A DNA stretch of 64,000 bases, taken from assembly GCA_945910005.1 (NCBI GenBank), contig CAMDTW010000523.1:1414001-1478000 (forward strand). Direction: 5' to 3'. Made by a program: the position numbers and the translations under genes. Each line of letters starts with the position of its first letter. Positions within the stretch are counted from its first letter, which is position 1. The notes under the pieces are model-generated. The model made no database searches. It was not told where the DNA came from and worked only from the letters and a program-made list of their open reading frames with translations. Positions 43,001 through 55,165 of this stretch are shown piece after piece. The stretch comes from Isoperla grammatica. Its lineage: Eukaryota > Arthropoda > Insecta > Plecoptera > Perlodidae.

Positions 43001-45286
43001 GGGTCTTATATGCTGAGTCATATATGCTGAGTCTTATATGCTGGGTCTTATATGCTGGGTCTTATATGCTGGATCTTATATGCTTAGTCTTATATGCTGG
43101 GTCTTATATGCTGGGTCTTATATGCTGGGTCTTATATGCTGGGTCATATATGCTGAGTCTTATATGCTTGGTATTATATGCTGGGTCTTATATGCTGAGT
43201 CTTATATGCTGGGTCTTATATGCTGGGTCTTATACGCTAGGTCTTATATGCTGGGTCTTATATGCTGAGTCTTATATGCTGGGTCTTATATGCTAAGTCT
43301 CATATGCTGAGTATTATATGCTGAGTCTTATATGCTGAATCTAATATGCTGGGTCTAATATGCTGGGTCTTATATGCTGAGTCTTATATGCAGGGTCTTA
43401 TATGCAGGGTCTTATATGCTGAGTCTTATATGCTGGGTCTAATATGCTGGGTCTTATATGCTGGGTCTTATACGCTGGGTCTTATATGCTGAGTCTTATA
43501 TGCAGGGTCTTATATGCAGGGTCTTATATGCTGAGTCTTATATGCAGGGTCTTATATGCAGGGTCTTATATGCTGAGTCTTATATGCTGGGTCTAATATG
43601 CTGGGTCTTATATGCTGGGTCTTATATGCTGGGTCTTATATGCTGAGTCTTATATGCAGGGCTTATATGCAGGGTCTTATATGCTGAGTCTTATATGCAG
43701 GGTCTTATATGCTGGGTCTTATATGCTGGGTCTTATATGCTGGGTCTTATATGCTGAGTCTTATATGCAGGGTCTTATATGCAGGGTCTGATATGCTGAG
43801 TCTGATATGCTTAGTCTTATATGCTGGGTCTTATATGCAGGTTCTTATATGCTGAGTCTTATATGCTGAGTCTTATATGCTGAGTCTTATATGCTGAGTC
43901 TTATATGCTGGGTCTTATATGCTGGGTCTTATATGCTGGGTCTTATATGCTGAGTCTTATATGCCTAGTCTTATATGCTGGGTCTTATATGCTGGGTCTT
44001 ATATGCTGGGTCTTACATGCTGGGTCTTATATGCTGGGTCTTATATGCTGGGTCTTATATGCTGGGTCTTATATGCTGAGTCTAATATGCTGGGTCTTAT
44101 ATGCTGGGTATTATATGCCGGGTCTTACATGCTGGGTCTTATATGCTGGGTCTTATATGCTGGGGCTTATATGCTGGGTCTTATATGCTGTGTCTTATAT
44201 GCTGAGTCTTATATACTGAGTCTTATATGCTGAGTCTTATATGCTGAGTCTTATATGCTGAGTCTTAAATGCTGAGTCTTATATGCTGAGTCTTATATGC
44301 AGGTTCTTATATGCGAGGACTTATATGCTGAGTCTTATATGCAGGTTCTTATATGCTGAGTCTTATAAGCTGAGTCTTATATGCTGAGTCTTATATGCAG
44401 GGTCTTATATGCTGGGTCTTATATGCTGGGTCTAATATGCTGGGTCTTATATGCTGGGTCTTACATGCTGAGTCTTTTATGCAGGTTCTTATATGCTGAG
44501 TCTTTTATGCTGAGTCTTATTTGCTGGGTCTTATATGCAGGTTCTTATACGCTGAGTCTTATATGCTGAGTCTTATATGCTGGTTCTTATATGCAGGTTC
44601 TTATATGCTGAGTCTTATATGCTGGGTCTTATATGCTGGGTCTTATATGCTGGGTCTTATAAGCTTGGTCTTATATACTGAGTCTTATATGCTGGGTCTA
44701 ATATGCTGGGTCTTATATGCAGGTTCTTATATGCTAAGTCTTATATGCAGGTTCTTATATGCTGAGTCTTATATCCTGAGTCTTATATGCTGGGTCTTAT
44801 ATGCAGGTTCTTATATGCTGAGTCTTATATGCTGGGTCTTATATGCAGGTTCTTATATGCTGAGTCTTATATGCAGAGTCTTATATGCTGGGTCTTATAT
44901 GCTGGGTCTTATATGCTGGATCTTATATGCTGAGTCTTATATGCTGGGTCTAATGTGCTGGGTCTTATATGCAGGTTCTTATATGCTAAATCTTATATGC
45001 AGGTTCTTATATGCTGAGTCTTATATGCTGAGTCTTATATGCTGGGTCTTATATGCTGGGTCTAATATGCTGGGTCTTATATGCTAAGTCTAACATGCAG
45101 GGTCTTATATGCAGGGTCTTATATGCTGGGTCTTATATGCTGAGTCTTATATGCTGAGTCTTATATGCTGGGTCTTATATGCTGGGTCTTATATGCTTGG
45201 TCTTATATGCTGGGTCTTACATGCAGAGTCTTATATGCAGGGTCTTATATGCTGGGTCTTATATGCTTAGTCTTATATGCTGAGTC

Positions 45287-45291
<5 letters not shown>
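28003..45291 (+). repeat. 14-bp satellite array, segment 2
   Basis: Direct continuation of the same array after element A. It resumes with cgctgggtcttatatgctgg, exactly as in the intact duplicate at 41,849. It contains the same variant units and long block duplications, including a 4,720-bp repeat, and copies of blocks seen in segment 1 (shifts of about 12,824 from 17,851-18,423 to 30,675-31,247, and 13,090 from 19,613 to 32,703). The odd unit gcgaggacttatatg near 30,468 and 44,312 also occurs near 13,626 and 17,713. No gene is visible inside. Confidence 0.98.
32718..41664 (+). repeat. Satellite block duplicated at 4,720-bp shift, with a mosaic spacer
   Basis: About 32,718-36,944 and 37,438-41,664 share the same variant order at a constant shift of 4,720 bp. 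Examples are the 13-bp units at 35,776/40,496 and 36,868/41,588, and ctatatgcaggg near 32,740/37,460. The roughly 490 bp between the copies (36,945-37,437) does not continue the first copy. It instead resembles the stretch near 33,690-34,190, so the region is a mosaic of at least two copying events. Confidence 0.82.

Positions 45292-45322
<31 letters not shown>
45292..45322 (-). repeat. Poly(A) tail of element B (poly(T) on + strand)
   Basis: Thirty-one uninterrupted T on the + strand join the satellite unit gagtcttata to the element's 3' UTR. A long pure tail suggests a recent insertion, since such runs usually shorten and pick up substitutions. Confidence 0.95.
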
Positions 45323-45330
<8 letters not shown>

Positions 45331-45331
<1 letters not shown>

Positions 45332-45336
45332 TTATT
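45331..45336 (-). promoter_or_regulatory. AATAAA polyadenylation signal of element B
   Basis: TTTATT on the + strand is AATAAA on the element's sense strand, just upstream of the poly(A) tail. The position is somewhat close to the tail but usable. Confidence 0.65.
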
Positions 45337-45561
45337 TATGACTCCAAGAACCCACAAAGCCAAGACTTGGCTTAACTGTGGTACATAATAAAAAATATTA
45401 TACATAGTGACAGAACAGAACAGAAAACGGAACATGTATTTACAATAACAAAATAATGTATAGAACTAAATACTTGAAACTACTAAGAAAGTGAACTTTA
45501 CAAAAATCAATACAAATGCAGAATTAACTTGTTTACAGTAATTAAAATATAAACGGAACAT

Positions 45562-48324
45562 TCACAGTAAAAAGGTGTCAGAAAGTAGATGTGTTTTTAG
45601 TTCAGATTTAATTTTAGAAATAGACGACAGGGTTTTGAGTGAGGATGGTAGCATATTAAATATAGTTGGCACAGAATAAGACAAAGAGCGTTGGCCATAT
45701 TTGTTAGTATAATTAGGAACTTGTAAGGTGCCCGCCACTTTGAGCCTTGTCTCCTTACAGGTGTCCATAGGGATCTTAAAATCCGGTTTAAAATAAAAGT
45801 ACAACAAAAATCTATATACGAATAAAGAATAAATTGGCAGTATATTACAAAATGAAAATATTTGTTTTCTAGAAAGTGTAGTATCGATTTTGATGTCGCA
45901 TATTACCATTTTTAGCATTCTAACTTGTAGGTCTTCAACCCTTTGCGTATGGCACCGCGAAGCATTGCCCCAAGCTGGAATGCCATATAAAATTAATGAT
46001 TCGGCCATAGATTGATAAACGGCTCTAAATAATGTAAAGGGCAGAATATATTTAAGTGCATACAATCGAGAAGAGCATGAGCGTAGTTTATTACATAGTT
46101 TATCAATATGATTTCTCCAAGAAAAGTTACGATCAACAATTACGCCCAGGTACTCATACTCGTCCACACATTCTATTTTTAAACTGCAATCACAATATGT
46201 CACTTCATCCACATTATGAAGGCAATTAAAATCATGATAAATGATATTTATAGGAAAGTCTCTTTCACGATTATGGGGAGAAGAAATATGTAAAACTTTA
46301 GTTTTAGACGAGTTAATTACTAATTCATTATCGTGATTCCAACGCAGAAGGTTATTAAAATCAGTTTGCAACATTTCTTGTGCAATACGAATATCTGAAT
46401 GCACGGCAAGTAAGACAGTATCGTCAGCATAAGATAAAATAATGCAAAAAATAAGACATTTGGACATAAAATTAACATAAATCAAAAATAGAGTCGGTCC
46501 CAAAATAGACCCTTGTGGGACCCCAGAATCACAAGGTCTTTCTTCACTTGATTGGCCGTTTACTTTAACCTGCATAAATCTATTAGTTAAATAATTTTTA
46601 AACCAGTCTAACGCAATTCCACGGATGCCAATTGACTCTAAAGCTCGTAATAGTTTCTGATGGTTGAGGGTATCGAATGCTTTACTGAAATCTACAAATA
46701 ATGCCAAAACTTGCATATTGTCGTTAAGTTTAGAATTGACGTAATTGGAGAACTCTAATAACAGTGTGGAGGTACTCTTTCCTTTTTGAAAACCAAATTG
46801 TTTACTATTTATAATCCCGTATTTATTTAAGTATTCGATCAAGTTGTTAGCAACATGTCTTTCTAAAAGTTTCTCAATACTTGGCAATATTGCAATAGGT
46901 CTGTAATTAGAGTAAAGCGTATGGTCACCCTTCTTATATATTGGTTTAATTATTGATTTTTTGAGGCGCTTAGGGATGATACCGGTCTCCATCGATTTGT
47001 TTATTAACACGACTAGTACAGGAGCAATAGAGTCCTTGACAAATTGTAGGTCTTGAACACGTATCTTATCTACACCTGGCTGTTTATTTACATTAAGTGA
47101 GTCGATCATTTCCCTAACAGTTGGAAGAGTAACTGGTTTCATGAAAAACGATTGACTCACTGGGATATTGACATTCTGAGCTCGCTGCAATGTAACAACG
47201 TCACAATCATGTTTCAACGTACTTATTTCGTCAACAAATGAATTCACAAAATTGTTTACAACTAGGTTCACATCTACGTCTTTACACAAAAATTTATTGA
47301 TTACGTCATCAACTGACATTCGTTTCTTTTTTCCAGTGATCTGGTTGATAATTTGCCACGTCTCTTTTAAGTCCCCTCGTGCGTTTAGAATTAACTCGCG
47401 ATAAAACTTTATCTTTGCTTTGTTTATAGCTTTTGTAACTTTATTCCTGTACGCATTATACTCCGTTCTAAGACGGGTTTTCTTTTCACCAAGGATACAG
47501 TTTTTCCAATCTTTAAAAAGTCTATCTCTAACTTTCGTCATAATAACAAGTTCGTCAGACACCCATATTTTGCGAGGTCTATCTCTTGACTTAGGTATTT
47601 TATTCCCCCTGAAGATAGAACTGTCATAAGCTTCTGTAAACTGTCTAGATATTATAGTGTATATTTCTTCTGGATCATCGGCATCACAAGCTAAGTTCCA
47701 GTTAATATTAGACAAGTTATGCTTTAATTTTCTTTCGTTAAGCGTAATTGCGACAGAGATATTATTGTCATTAGAATGATTATTATGCGTATTAACGTTG
47801 AGAGACTTTCCTATAAACCCTAAACAAGTAAGCACCATATAGTGGTCAGAGACTTTAGTGGTAAGGATAGCGGATTCACATGACGAGAAACTTCCACGCA
47901 AAAAAATGTGATCAATACAAGATGACACAAACCTACCAGAAATATACTCTTCGCGTGTACTTTTAGTAATGCATTTACTAAAACCGTGTGCGGCCAACAC
48001 ATCTTCATACATAACAGTATATCTGTCCAAAGTATCAAGTAAATTTATATTGACGTCCCCAACTATGATCCCATTAATGCCAAAACATTTCCCTAAAAAC
48101 ACATCTAGTTCTTCAATAAAGTTTAAACGACTTAAGTTAGGAGGACGATACAAAGCTAACAAATGAACACATGTGTTATTAAGATAAATAGTACCACAAA
48201 GCGCTTCTGCATTCAAAAAATCAACGTTAATTTCAGCAAATTTTAATGTTTCTTTAACAAATATAAGTATGCCACCACCTATTCTGTTTATTCTTTGTTT
48301 TGATATTTTTTGATACCCCTGCAA
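45562..48324 (-). CDS. Endonuclease/reverse transcriptase ORF of element B (5' partial)
   Basis: An open frame of 920 codons ends in TGA (complement of 45,562-45,564). The first codon is TTG at the element's broken 5' edge, so the true start is missing. Residues are counted from there. The endonuclease domain is nearly whole apart from its N-terminus: GGGILIF at 16-22, GDVN at 89-92, CIDHIF at 136-141 and SDH at 159-161. The reverse transcriptase has VDFSKAFDT at 544-552 (catalytic Asp545), SGVPQGS at 600-606 and YADD at 632-635. A C-terminal region of about 280 residues follows without a recognisable RNase H or zinc knuckle. The family's role is nicking the target and copying the element RNA into DNA at the nick. 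I see no stop or frameshift. The loss of the N-terminus and of upstream sequence makes independent activity unlikely. Confidence 0.94.
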   Translation of the reverse strand: MQGYQKISKQRINRIGGGILIFVKETLKFAEINVDFLNAEALCGTIYLNNTCVHLLALYRPPNLSRLNFIEELDVFLGKCFGINGIIVGDVNINLLDTLDRYTVMYEDVLAAHGFSKCITKSTREEYISGRFVSSCIDHIFLRGSFSSCESAILTTKVSDHYMVLTCLGFIGKSLNVNTHNNHSNDNNISVAITLNERKLKHNLSNINWNLACDADDPEEIYTIISRQFTEAYDSSIFRGNKIPKSRDRPRKIWVSDELVIMTKVRDRLFKDWKNCILGEKKTRLRTEYNAYRNKVTKAINKAKIKFYRELILNARGDLKETWQIINQITGKKKRMSVDDVINKFLCKDVDVNLVVNNFVNSFVDEISTLKHDCDVVTLQRAQNVNIPVSQSFFMKPVTLPTVREMIDSLNVNKQPGVDKIRVQDLQFVKDSIAPVLVVLINKSMETGIIPKRLKKSIIKPIYKKGDHTLYSNYRPIAILPSIEKLLERHVANNLIEYLNKYGIINSKQFGFQKGKSTSTLLLEFSNYVNSKLNDNMQVLALFVDFSKAFDTLNHQKLLRALESIGIRGIALDWFKNYLTNRFMQVKVNGQSSEERPCDSGVPQGSILGPTLFLIYVNFMSKCLIFCIILSYADDTVLLAVHSDIRIAQEMLQTDFNNLLRWNHDNELVINSSKTKVLHISSPHNRERDFPINIIYHDFNCLHNVDEVTYCDCSLKIECVDEYEYLGVIVDRNFSWRNHIDKLCNKLRSCSSRLYALKYILPFTLFRAVYQSMAESLILYGIPAWGNASRCHTQRVEDLQVRMLKMVICDIKIDTTLSRKQIFSFCNILPIYSLFVYRFLLYFYFKPDFKIPMDTCKETRLKVAGTLQVPNYTNKYGQRSLSYSVPTIFNMLPSSLKTLSSISKIKSELKTHLLSDTFLL

Positions 48325-51300
48325 ATTATATGCTGGGTCTTATATGCTGTCTCTTATATGCTGAGTCTTACATGCTGGGTCGTATATGCAGGTTCTTATA
48401 TGCTGAGTCTTATATGCTGAGTCTTATGTGCTGGGTCTTATATGCTGAGTCTTATATGCTGGGTCTTATATGCTGAGTCTTATATGCTTCGTCTTATATG
48501 CTGGGTCTTATTCAGTCTCTTACATGCTGAGTCTTACATGCTGGGTCTTATATGAAGGTTCTTATATGCTGAGTCTTATATGCTGAGTCTTATGTGCTTA
48601 GACTTATATGCTGGGTCTTATATGCTGGGTCTTACATGCTGGGTCTTATATGCTGGGTCTTATATGCTGGGTCTTATATGCTGAGTCTTATATGCTGAGT
48701 CTTATATGCTGAGTCTTATATGCTGTGTTTTATATGCTGGGTCTTATATGCTGAGTCTTATATGCAGGGTCTTATATGCAGGGTTTTATATGCTAAGTCT
48801 TATATGCTAAGTCTTAAATGCTGGGTCTTATATGCTGAATCTAATATGCTGGGTCTAATATGCTGGGTCTTATATGCTGAGTCTTATATGCAGGGTCTTA
48901 TATGCAGGGTCTTATATGCTGAGTCTTATATGCTGGGTCTAATATGCTGGGTCTTATATGCTGGGTCTTATACGCTGGATCTTATATGCTGAGTCTTATA
49001 TGCTGGGTCTAATGTGCTGGGTCTTATATGCAGGTTCTTAAATGCTGAGTCTTATATGCAGGTTCTTATATGCTGAGTCTTTTATGCTAAGTCTTATATG
49101 CTGGGTCTTATATGCAGGTTCTTATATGCTGAGTCTTATATGCTGGGTCTTATATGCTGGGTCTAACATGCAGGGTCTTATATGCAGGGTCTTATATGCT
49201 GGGTCTTATATGCTGAGTCTTATATGCTGAGTCTTATATGCTGGGTCTTATATGCTGGGTCTTATATGCTGGGTCTTATATGCTGGGTCTTACATGCAGA
49301 GTCTTATATGCAGGGTCTTATATGCTGGGTCTTATATGCTTAGTCTTATATGCTGAGTCTTATATGCTGGGTCTTATATACTGTCTCTAACATGCTGAGT
49401 CTTACATGCAGGGTCTTTAATGCAAGTTCTTATATGCTGAGTCTTATATGCTGAGTCTTATGTGCTGGGTCTTATATGCTGAGTCTTATATGCTGGGTCT
49501 TATATGCTGAGTCTTATATGCTGAGTCTTATATGCTGAGTCTTATATGCTGAGTCTTTTATGCTGGGTCTAATATGCTGGGTCTTATATGCTGGGTCTAA
49601 TATGCTGGGTCTTATATGCTGAGTCCTATATGCAGGGTCTTATATGCGGGGTCTTATATGCTGAGTCTTATATGCTAGGTCTTATATGCTGGGTCTTACA
49701 TGCAGGGTCTTATATGCAGGGCCTTATATGCTGGGTCTTATATGCTGAGTCTTATATGCTTCGTCTTATATGCTGGGTCTTATATGCAGTCTCTTACATG
49801 CTGAGTCTTACATGCTGTGTCTTATATGAAGGTTCTTATATGCTAAGTCTTATATGCTGAGTCTTATGTGCTAAGTCTTATATGCTGAGTCTTATATGCC
49901 AAGTCTTATATGCTGGGTCTTATATGCTGGGTCTTTTATGCTGGGTCTTACATGCTGGGTCTTATATGCTGGGTCTTATATGCTGGGTCTTATATGCTAA
50001 GTCTTATATGCTGAGTCTTATATGCTGAGTCTTATACGCTGAGTCTTATATGCTGGGTCTAATATGCTGAGTCTTATATGCAGGGTCTTATATGCAGGGT
50101 TTTATATGCTAAGTCTTATATGCTAAGTCTTAAATGCTGGGTCTTATATGCTGAATCTAATATGCTGGGTCTAATATGCTGGGTCTTATATGCTGAGTCT
50201 TATATGCTGGGTCTAATATGCTGGGTCTTATATGCTGAGTCTTATATGCAGGGTCTTATATGCGGGGTCTTATATGCTTAGTCTTATATGCTGGGTCTTA
50301 TATGCTGGGTCTTACATGCAGGGTCTTATATGCAGGGCCTTATATGCTGGGTCTTAAATGCTGAGTCTTATATGCTTCGTCTTATATGCTGAGTCTTATA
50401 TGCAGTCTCTTACATGCTGAGTCTTATATGCTAAGTCTTATATGCAGGTTCTTATATGCTGAGTCTTATATGCTGAGTCTTATATGCTGGGTCTTATATG
50501 CTGAGTCTTATTTGCTGGGTCTTATATGCAGGTTTTTATACGCTGAGTCTTATATGCTGGGTCTTATATGCTGGATCTTATATGCTGAGTCTTATATGCT
50601 GGGTCTAATGTGCTAGGTCTTATATGCAGGTTCTTATATGCTGAGTCTTATATGCAGGTTCTTATATGCTGAGTCTTATATGCTGAGTCTTATATGCTGG
50701 GTCTTATATGCAGGTTCTTATATGCTGAGTCTTATATGCTGGGTCTTATATGCTGGGTCTAATATGCTGGGTCTTATATGCTTGGGTCTTATATGCTGAG
50801 TCTTATATGCTGCGTCTTATATTCTGGGTCTTATATGCTGGGTCTTATATGCTGAGTCTTATATGCAGGGTCTTATATGCAGGGTCTTATATGCTGAGTC
50901 TTATATGCTAAGTCTTAAATGCTGGGTCTTATATGCTGAATCTAATATGCTGGGTCTAATATGCTGGGTCTTATATGCTGAGTCTTATATGCAGGGTCTT
51001 ATATGCAGGGTCTTATATGCTGAGTCTTTTATGCTGGGTCTTATATGCTGGGTCTTATATGCTGGGTCTTATATGCTGAGTCTTATATGCTGGATCTTAT
51101 ATGCTGGGTCTTATATGCAGGGTCTTATATGCTAAGTCTTATATGCTGGGTCTTATCTGCTGGGTCTTATATGCTGGGTCTTATATGCGGGTTCTTATAT
51201 GCTGAGTCTTATATGCTGGGTCTTATATGCTGGGTCTTATATGCAGGGTCTTATATGCTGAGTCTTATATGCTGAGTCTTATATGCTGGGTCTTATATGC

Positions 51301-54300
51301 TGGGTCTTATATGCTGGGTCTTATAACAGGGTCTTAAATGCTCAGTCTTATATGCTGGGTCTAATATGCTGGGTCTTATATGCTGGGTCTTATATGCTGG
51401 GTCTTATATGCTGGGTCTTATATGCAGGTTCTTATATGCAGGTTCTTATATGCTGAGTCTTATATGCAGGTTCTTAAATGCTGGGTCTTATATGCTAAGT
51501 CTTATATGCTGGGTCTTATATGCTGAGTCTTATATGCTGACCCTTACATGCTGGGTCTTATATGCTGGGTCTTATATGCCGGGTCTTATATGCTGGGTCT
51601 TAAATGCTGGGTCTTATATGCTGGGTCTTATATGCCGGGTCTTATATGCTGGGTCTTAAATGCTGAGTCTTATATGCTGGGTCTTATATGCTGAATCTAA
51701 TATGCTGGGTCTAATATGCTGGGTCTTATATGCTGAGTCTTATATGCAGGGTCTTATATGCAGGGTCTTATATGCTGAGTCTTATATGCTGGATCTAATA
51801 TGCTGGGTCTTATATGCTGGGTCTTATACGCTGGGTCTTATATGCTGAGTCTTATATGCAGGGTCTTATATGCAGGGTCTTAAATGCTAAGTCTTATATG
51901 CAGGGTCTTATATGCAGGGTCTTATATGCTGATTCTTATATGCTGGGTCTAATATGCTGGGTCTTATATGCTGGGTCTTATATGCTGGGTCTTATATGCT
52001 GAGTCTAATATGCAGGGTCTTATATGCAGGGTCTTATATGCTGAGTCTTATATGCAGGGTCTTATATGCTGGGTCTTATATGCTGGGTCTTATATGCTGG
52101 GTCTTATATGCTGAGTCTTATATGCAGGGTCTTATATGCACGGTCTTATATGCTAAGTCTTATATGCTTAGTCTTATATGCTGGGTCTTATATGCTGAGT
52201 CTTATATGCTGGGTCTTATATGCAGGTTCTTATATGCTGAGTCTTTTATGCTGAGTCTTATATGCTGAGTCTTATATGCTGAGTCTTATATTCTGGGTCT
52301 TATATGCTGGGTCTTATATGCTGGGTCTTATATGCTGGGTCTTATATGCTGGGTCTTATATGCTGGGTCTTATATGCTGGGTCTTAAATGCTGAGTCTTA
52401 TATGCTGGGTCTTATATGCTGAGTCATATATGCTGAGTCTTATATGCTGGGTCTTATATGCTGGGTCTTATATGCTGGGTCTTATATGCTGAGTCTTATA
52501 TGCTGGGTCTTATATGCTGGGTCTTATATGCTGGGTCTTATATGCTGGGTCATATATGCTGAGTCTTATATGCTGGGTATTATATGCTGGGTCTTATATG
52601 CTGAGTCTTATATGCTGGGTCTTATATGCTGGGTCTTATACGCTAGGTCTTATATGCTGGGTCTTATATGCTGAGTCTTATATGCTGGGTCTTATATGCT
52701 AAGTCTCATATGCTGAGTCTTATATGCTGAGTCTTATATGCTGAATCTAATATGCTGGGTCTAATATGCTGGGTCTTATATGCTGAGTCTTATATGCAGG
52801 GTCTTATATGCAGGGTCTTATATGCTGAGTCTTATATGCTGGGTCTAATATGCTGGGTCTTATATGCTGGGTCTTATACGCTGGGTCTTATATGCTGAGT
52901 CTTATATGCAGGGTCTTATATGCAGGGTCTTATATGCTGAGTCTTATATGCAGGGTCTTTTATGCAGGGTCTTATATGCTGAGTCTTATATGCTGGGTCT
53001 AATATGCTGGGTCTTATATGCTGGGTCTTATATGCTGGGTCTTAAATGCTGAGTCTTATATGCAGGGTCTTATATGCAGGGTCTTATATGCTGAGTCTTA
53101 TATGCAGGGTCTTATATGCTGGGTCTTATATGCTGGGTCTTATATGCTGGGTCTTATATGCTGAGTCTTATATGCAGGGTCTTATATGCAGGGTCTTATA
53201 TGCTGAGTCTGATATGCTTTGTCTTATATGCTGGGTCTTATATGCTGAGTCTTAAATGCTGGGTCTTATATGCAGGTTCTTATATGCTGAGTCTTATATG
53301 CTGAGTCTTATATGCTGAGTCTTATATGCTGAGTCTTATATGCTGGGTCTTATATGCTGGGTCTTATATGCTGGGTCTTATATGCTGAGTCTTATATGCC
53401 TAGTCTTATATGCTGGGTCTTATATGCTGGGTCTTATATGCTGGGTCTTACATGCTGGGTCTTATATGCTGGGTCTTATATGCTTGGTCTTATATGCTGG
53501 GTCTTATATGCTGAGTCTTATATGCTGGGTCTTATATGCTGGGTATTATATGCCGGGTCTTACATGCTGGGTCTTATATGCTGGGTCTTATATGCTGGGG
53601 CTTATATGCTGGGTCTTATATGCTGAGTCTTATATGCTGAGTCTTATATGCTGGGTCTTACATGCTGAGTCTTTTATGCAGGTTCTTATATGCTGAGTCT
53701 TATATGCTGAGTCTTATTTGCTGGGTCTTATATGCAGGTTCTTATACGCTGAGTCTTATATGCTGAGTCTTATATGCTGGTTCTTATATGCAGGTTCTTA
53801 TATGCTGAGTCTTATATGCTGGGTCTTATATGCTGGGTCTTATATGCTGGGTCTTATAAGCTTGGTCTTATATACTGAGTCTTATATGCTGGGTCTAATA
53901 TGCTGGGTCTTATATGCAGGTTCTTATATGCTAAGTCTTATATGCAGGTTCTTATATGCTGAGTCTTATATCCTGAGTCTTATATGCTGGGTCTTATATG
54001 CAGGTTCTTATATGCTGAGTCTTATATGCTGGGTCTTATATGCAGGTTCTTATATGCTGAGTCTTATATGCAGAGTCTTATATGCTGGGTCTTATATGCT
54101 GGGTCTTATATGCTGGATCTTATATGCTGAGTCTTACATGCAGGGTCTTATATGCAGGGCCTTATATGCTGGGTCTTATATGCTGAGTCTTATATGCTTC
54201 GTCTTATATGCTGGGTCTTATATGCAGTCTCTTACCAGCTGAGTCTTACATGCTGGGTCTTATATGAAGGTTCTTATATGCTGAGTCTTATATGCTGAGT

Positions 54301-54419
54301 CTTATGTGCTTAGTCTTATATGCTGGGTCTTATATGCTGGGTCTTACATGCTGGGTCTTATATGCTGGGTCTTATATGCTGGGTCTTATATGCTGAGTCT
54401 TATATGCTGAGTCTTATAT

Positions 54420-55165
54420 GCTGAGTCTTATATGCTGAGTCTTATATGCTGGGTCTTATATGCTGAGTCTTATATGCAGGGTCTTATATGCAGGGTTTTA
54501 TATGCTAAGTCTTATATGTTAAGTCTTAAATGCTGGGTCTTATATGCTGAATCTAATATGCTGGGTCTAATATGCTGGGTCTTATATGCTGAGTCTTATA
54601 TGCAGGGTCTTATATGCAGGGTCTTATATGCTGAGTCTTATATGCTGGGTCTAATATGCTGGGTCTTATATGCTGGGTCTTATACGCTGGATCTTATATG
54701 CTGAGTCTTATATGCTGGGTCTAATGTGCTGGGTCTTATATGCAGGTTCTTAAATGCTGAGTCTTATATGCAGGTTCTTATATGCTGAGTCTTATATGCT
54801 GAGTCTTATATGCTGAGTCTTATATGCTGGGTCTTATATGCTGAGTCTTATATGCAGGGTCTTATATGCAGGGTTTTATATGCTAAGTCTTATATGCTAA
54901 GTCTTAAATGCTGGGTCTTATATGCTGAATCTAATATGCTGGGTCTAATATGCTGGGTCTTATATGCTGAGTCTTATATGCAGGGTCTTATATGCAGGGT
55001 CTTATATGCTGAGTCTTATATGCTGGGTCTAATATGCTGGGTCTTATATGCTGGGTCTTATACGCTGGATCTTATATGCTGAGTCTTATATGCTGGGTCT
55101 AATGTGCTGGGTCTTATATGCAGGTTCTTAAATGCTGAGTCTTATATGCAGGTTCTTATATGCTG
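54420..55165 (+). repeat. Tandem duplication of 378 bp (27 units)
   Basis: About 54,420-54,797 is followed by a copy at about 54,798-55,165, shift exactly 378 bp, or 27 times 14. Both hold the same series of cagggttttatatgc, ctaagtcttaaatgc and ctgaatctaatatgc units. One unit differs (atgttaag near 54,517 against atgctaag near 54,895). Confidence 0.85.

Larger units (their letters stand above)
45292..48330 (-). mobile_element. Non-LTR retrotransposon B, 5'-truncated, poly(A) tail
   Basis: A 3,039-bp insertion on the - strand. Its length is fixed by an intact duplicate of the surrounding array: sequence up to 45,291 matches up to 4,010 (shift 41,281), and sequence from 48,331 matches from 4,011 (shift 44,320). 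Further intact copies of this site lie near 8,362, 18,621 and 31,445. The element reads right to left, with the 5' end near 48,325, one long endonuclease/reverse transcriptase frame, a 3' UTR of about 240 bp, an AATAAA signal and 31 A residues. Possible target duplication is ttata or ttatat. It differs from element A in sequence, tail type and UTR, so it is a separate family, again CR1/Jockey-like without visible RNase H. Confidence 0.94.

Noticed and set aside
47420..48166. Small open frames overlapping the element B endonuclease region
   Set aside because: Shadows of the 920-codon frame with no recognisable content.
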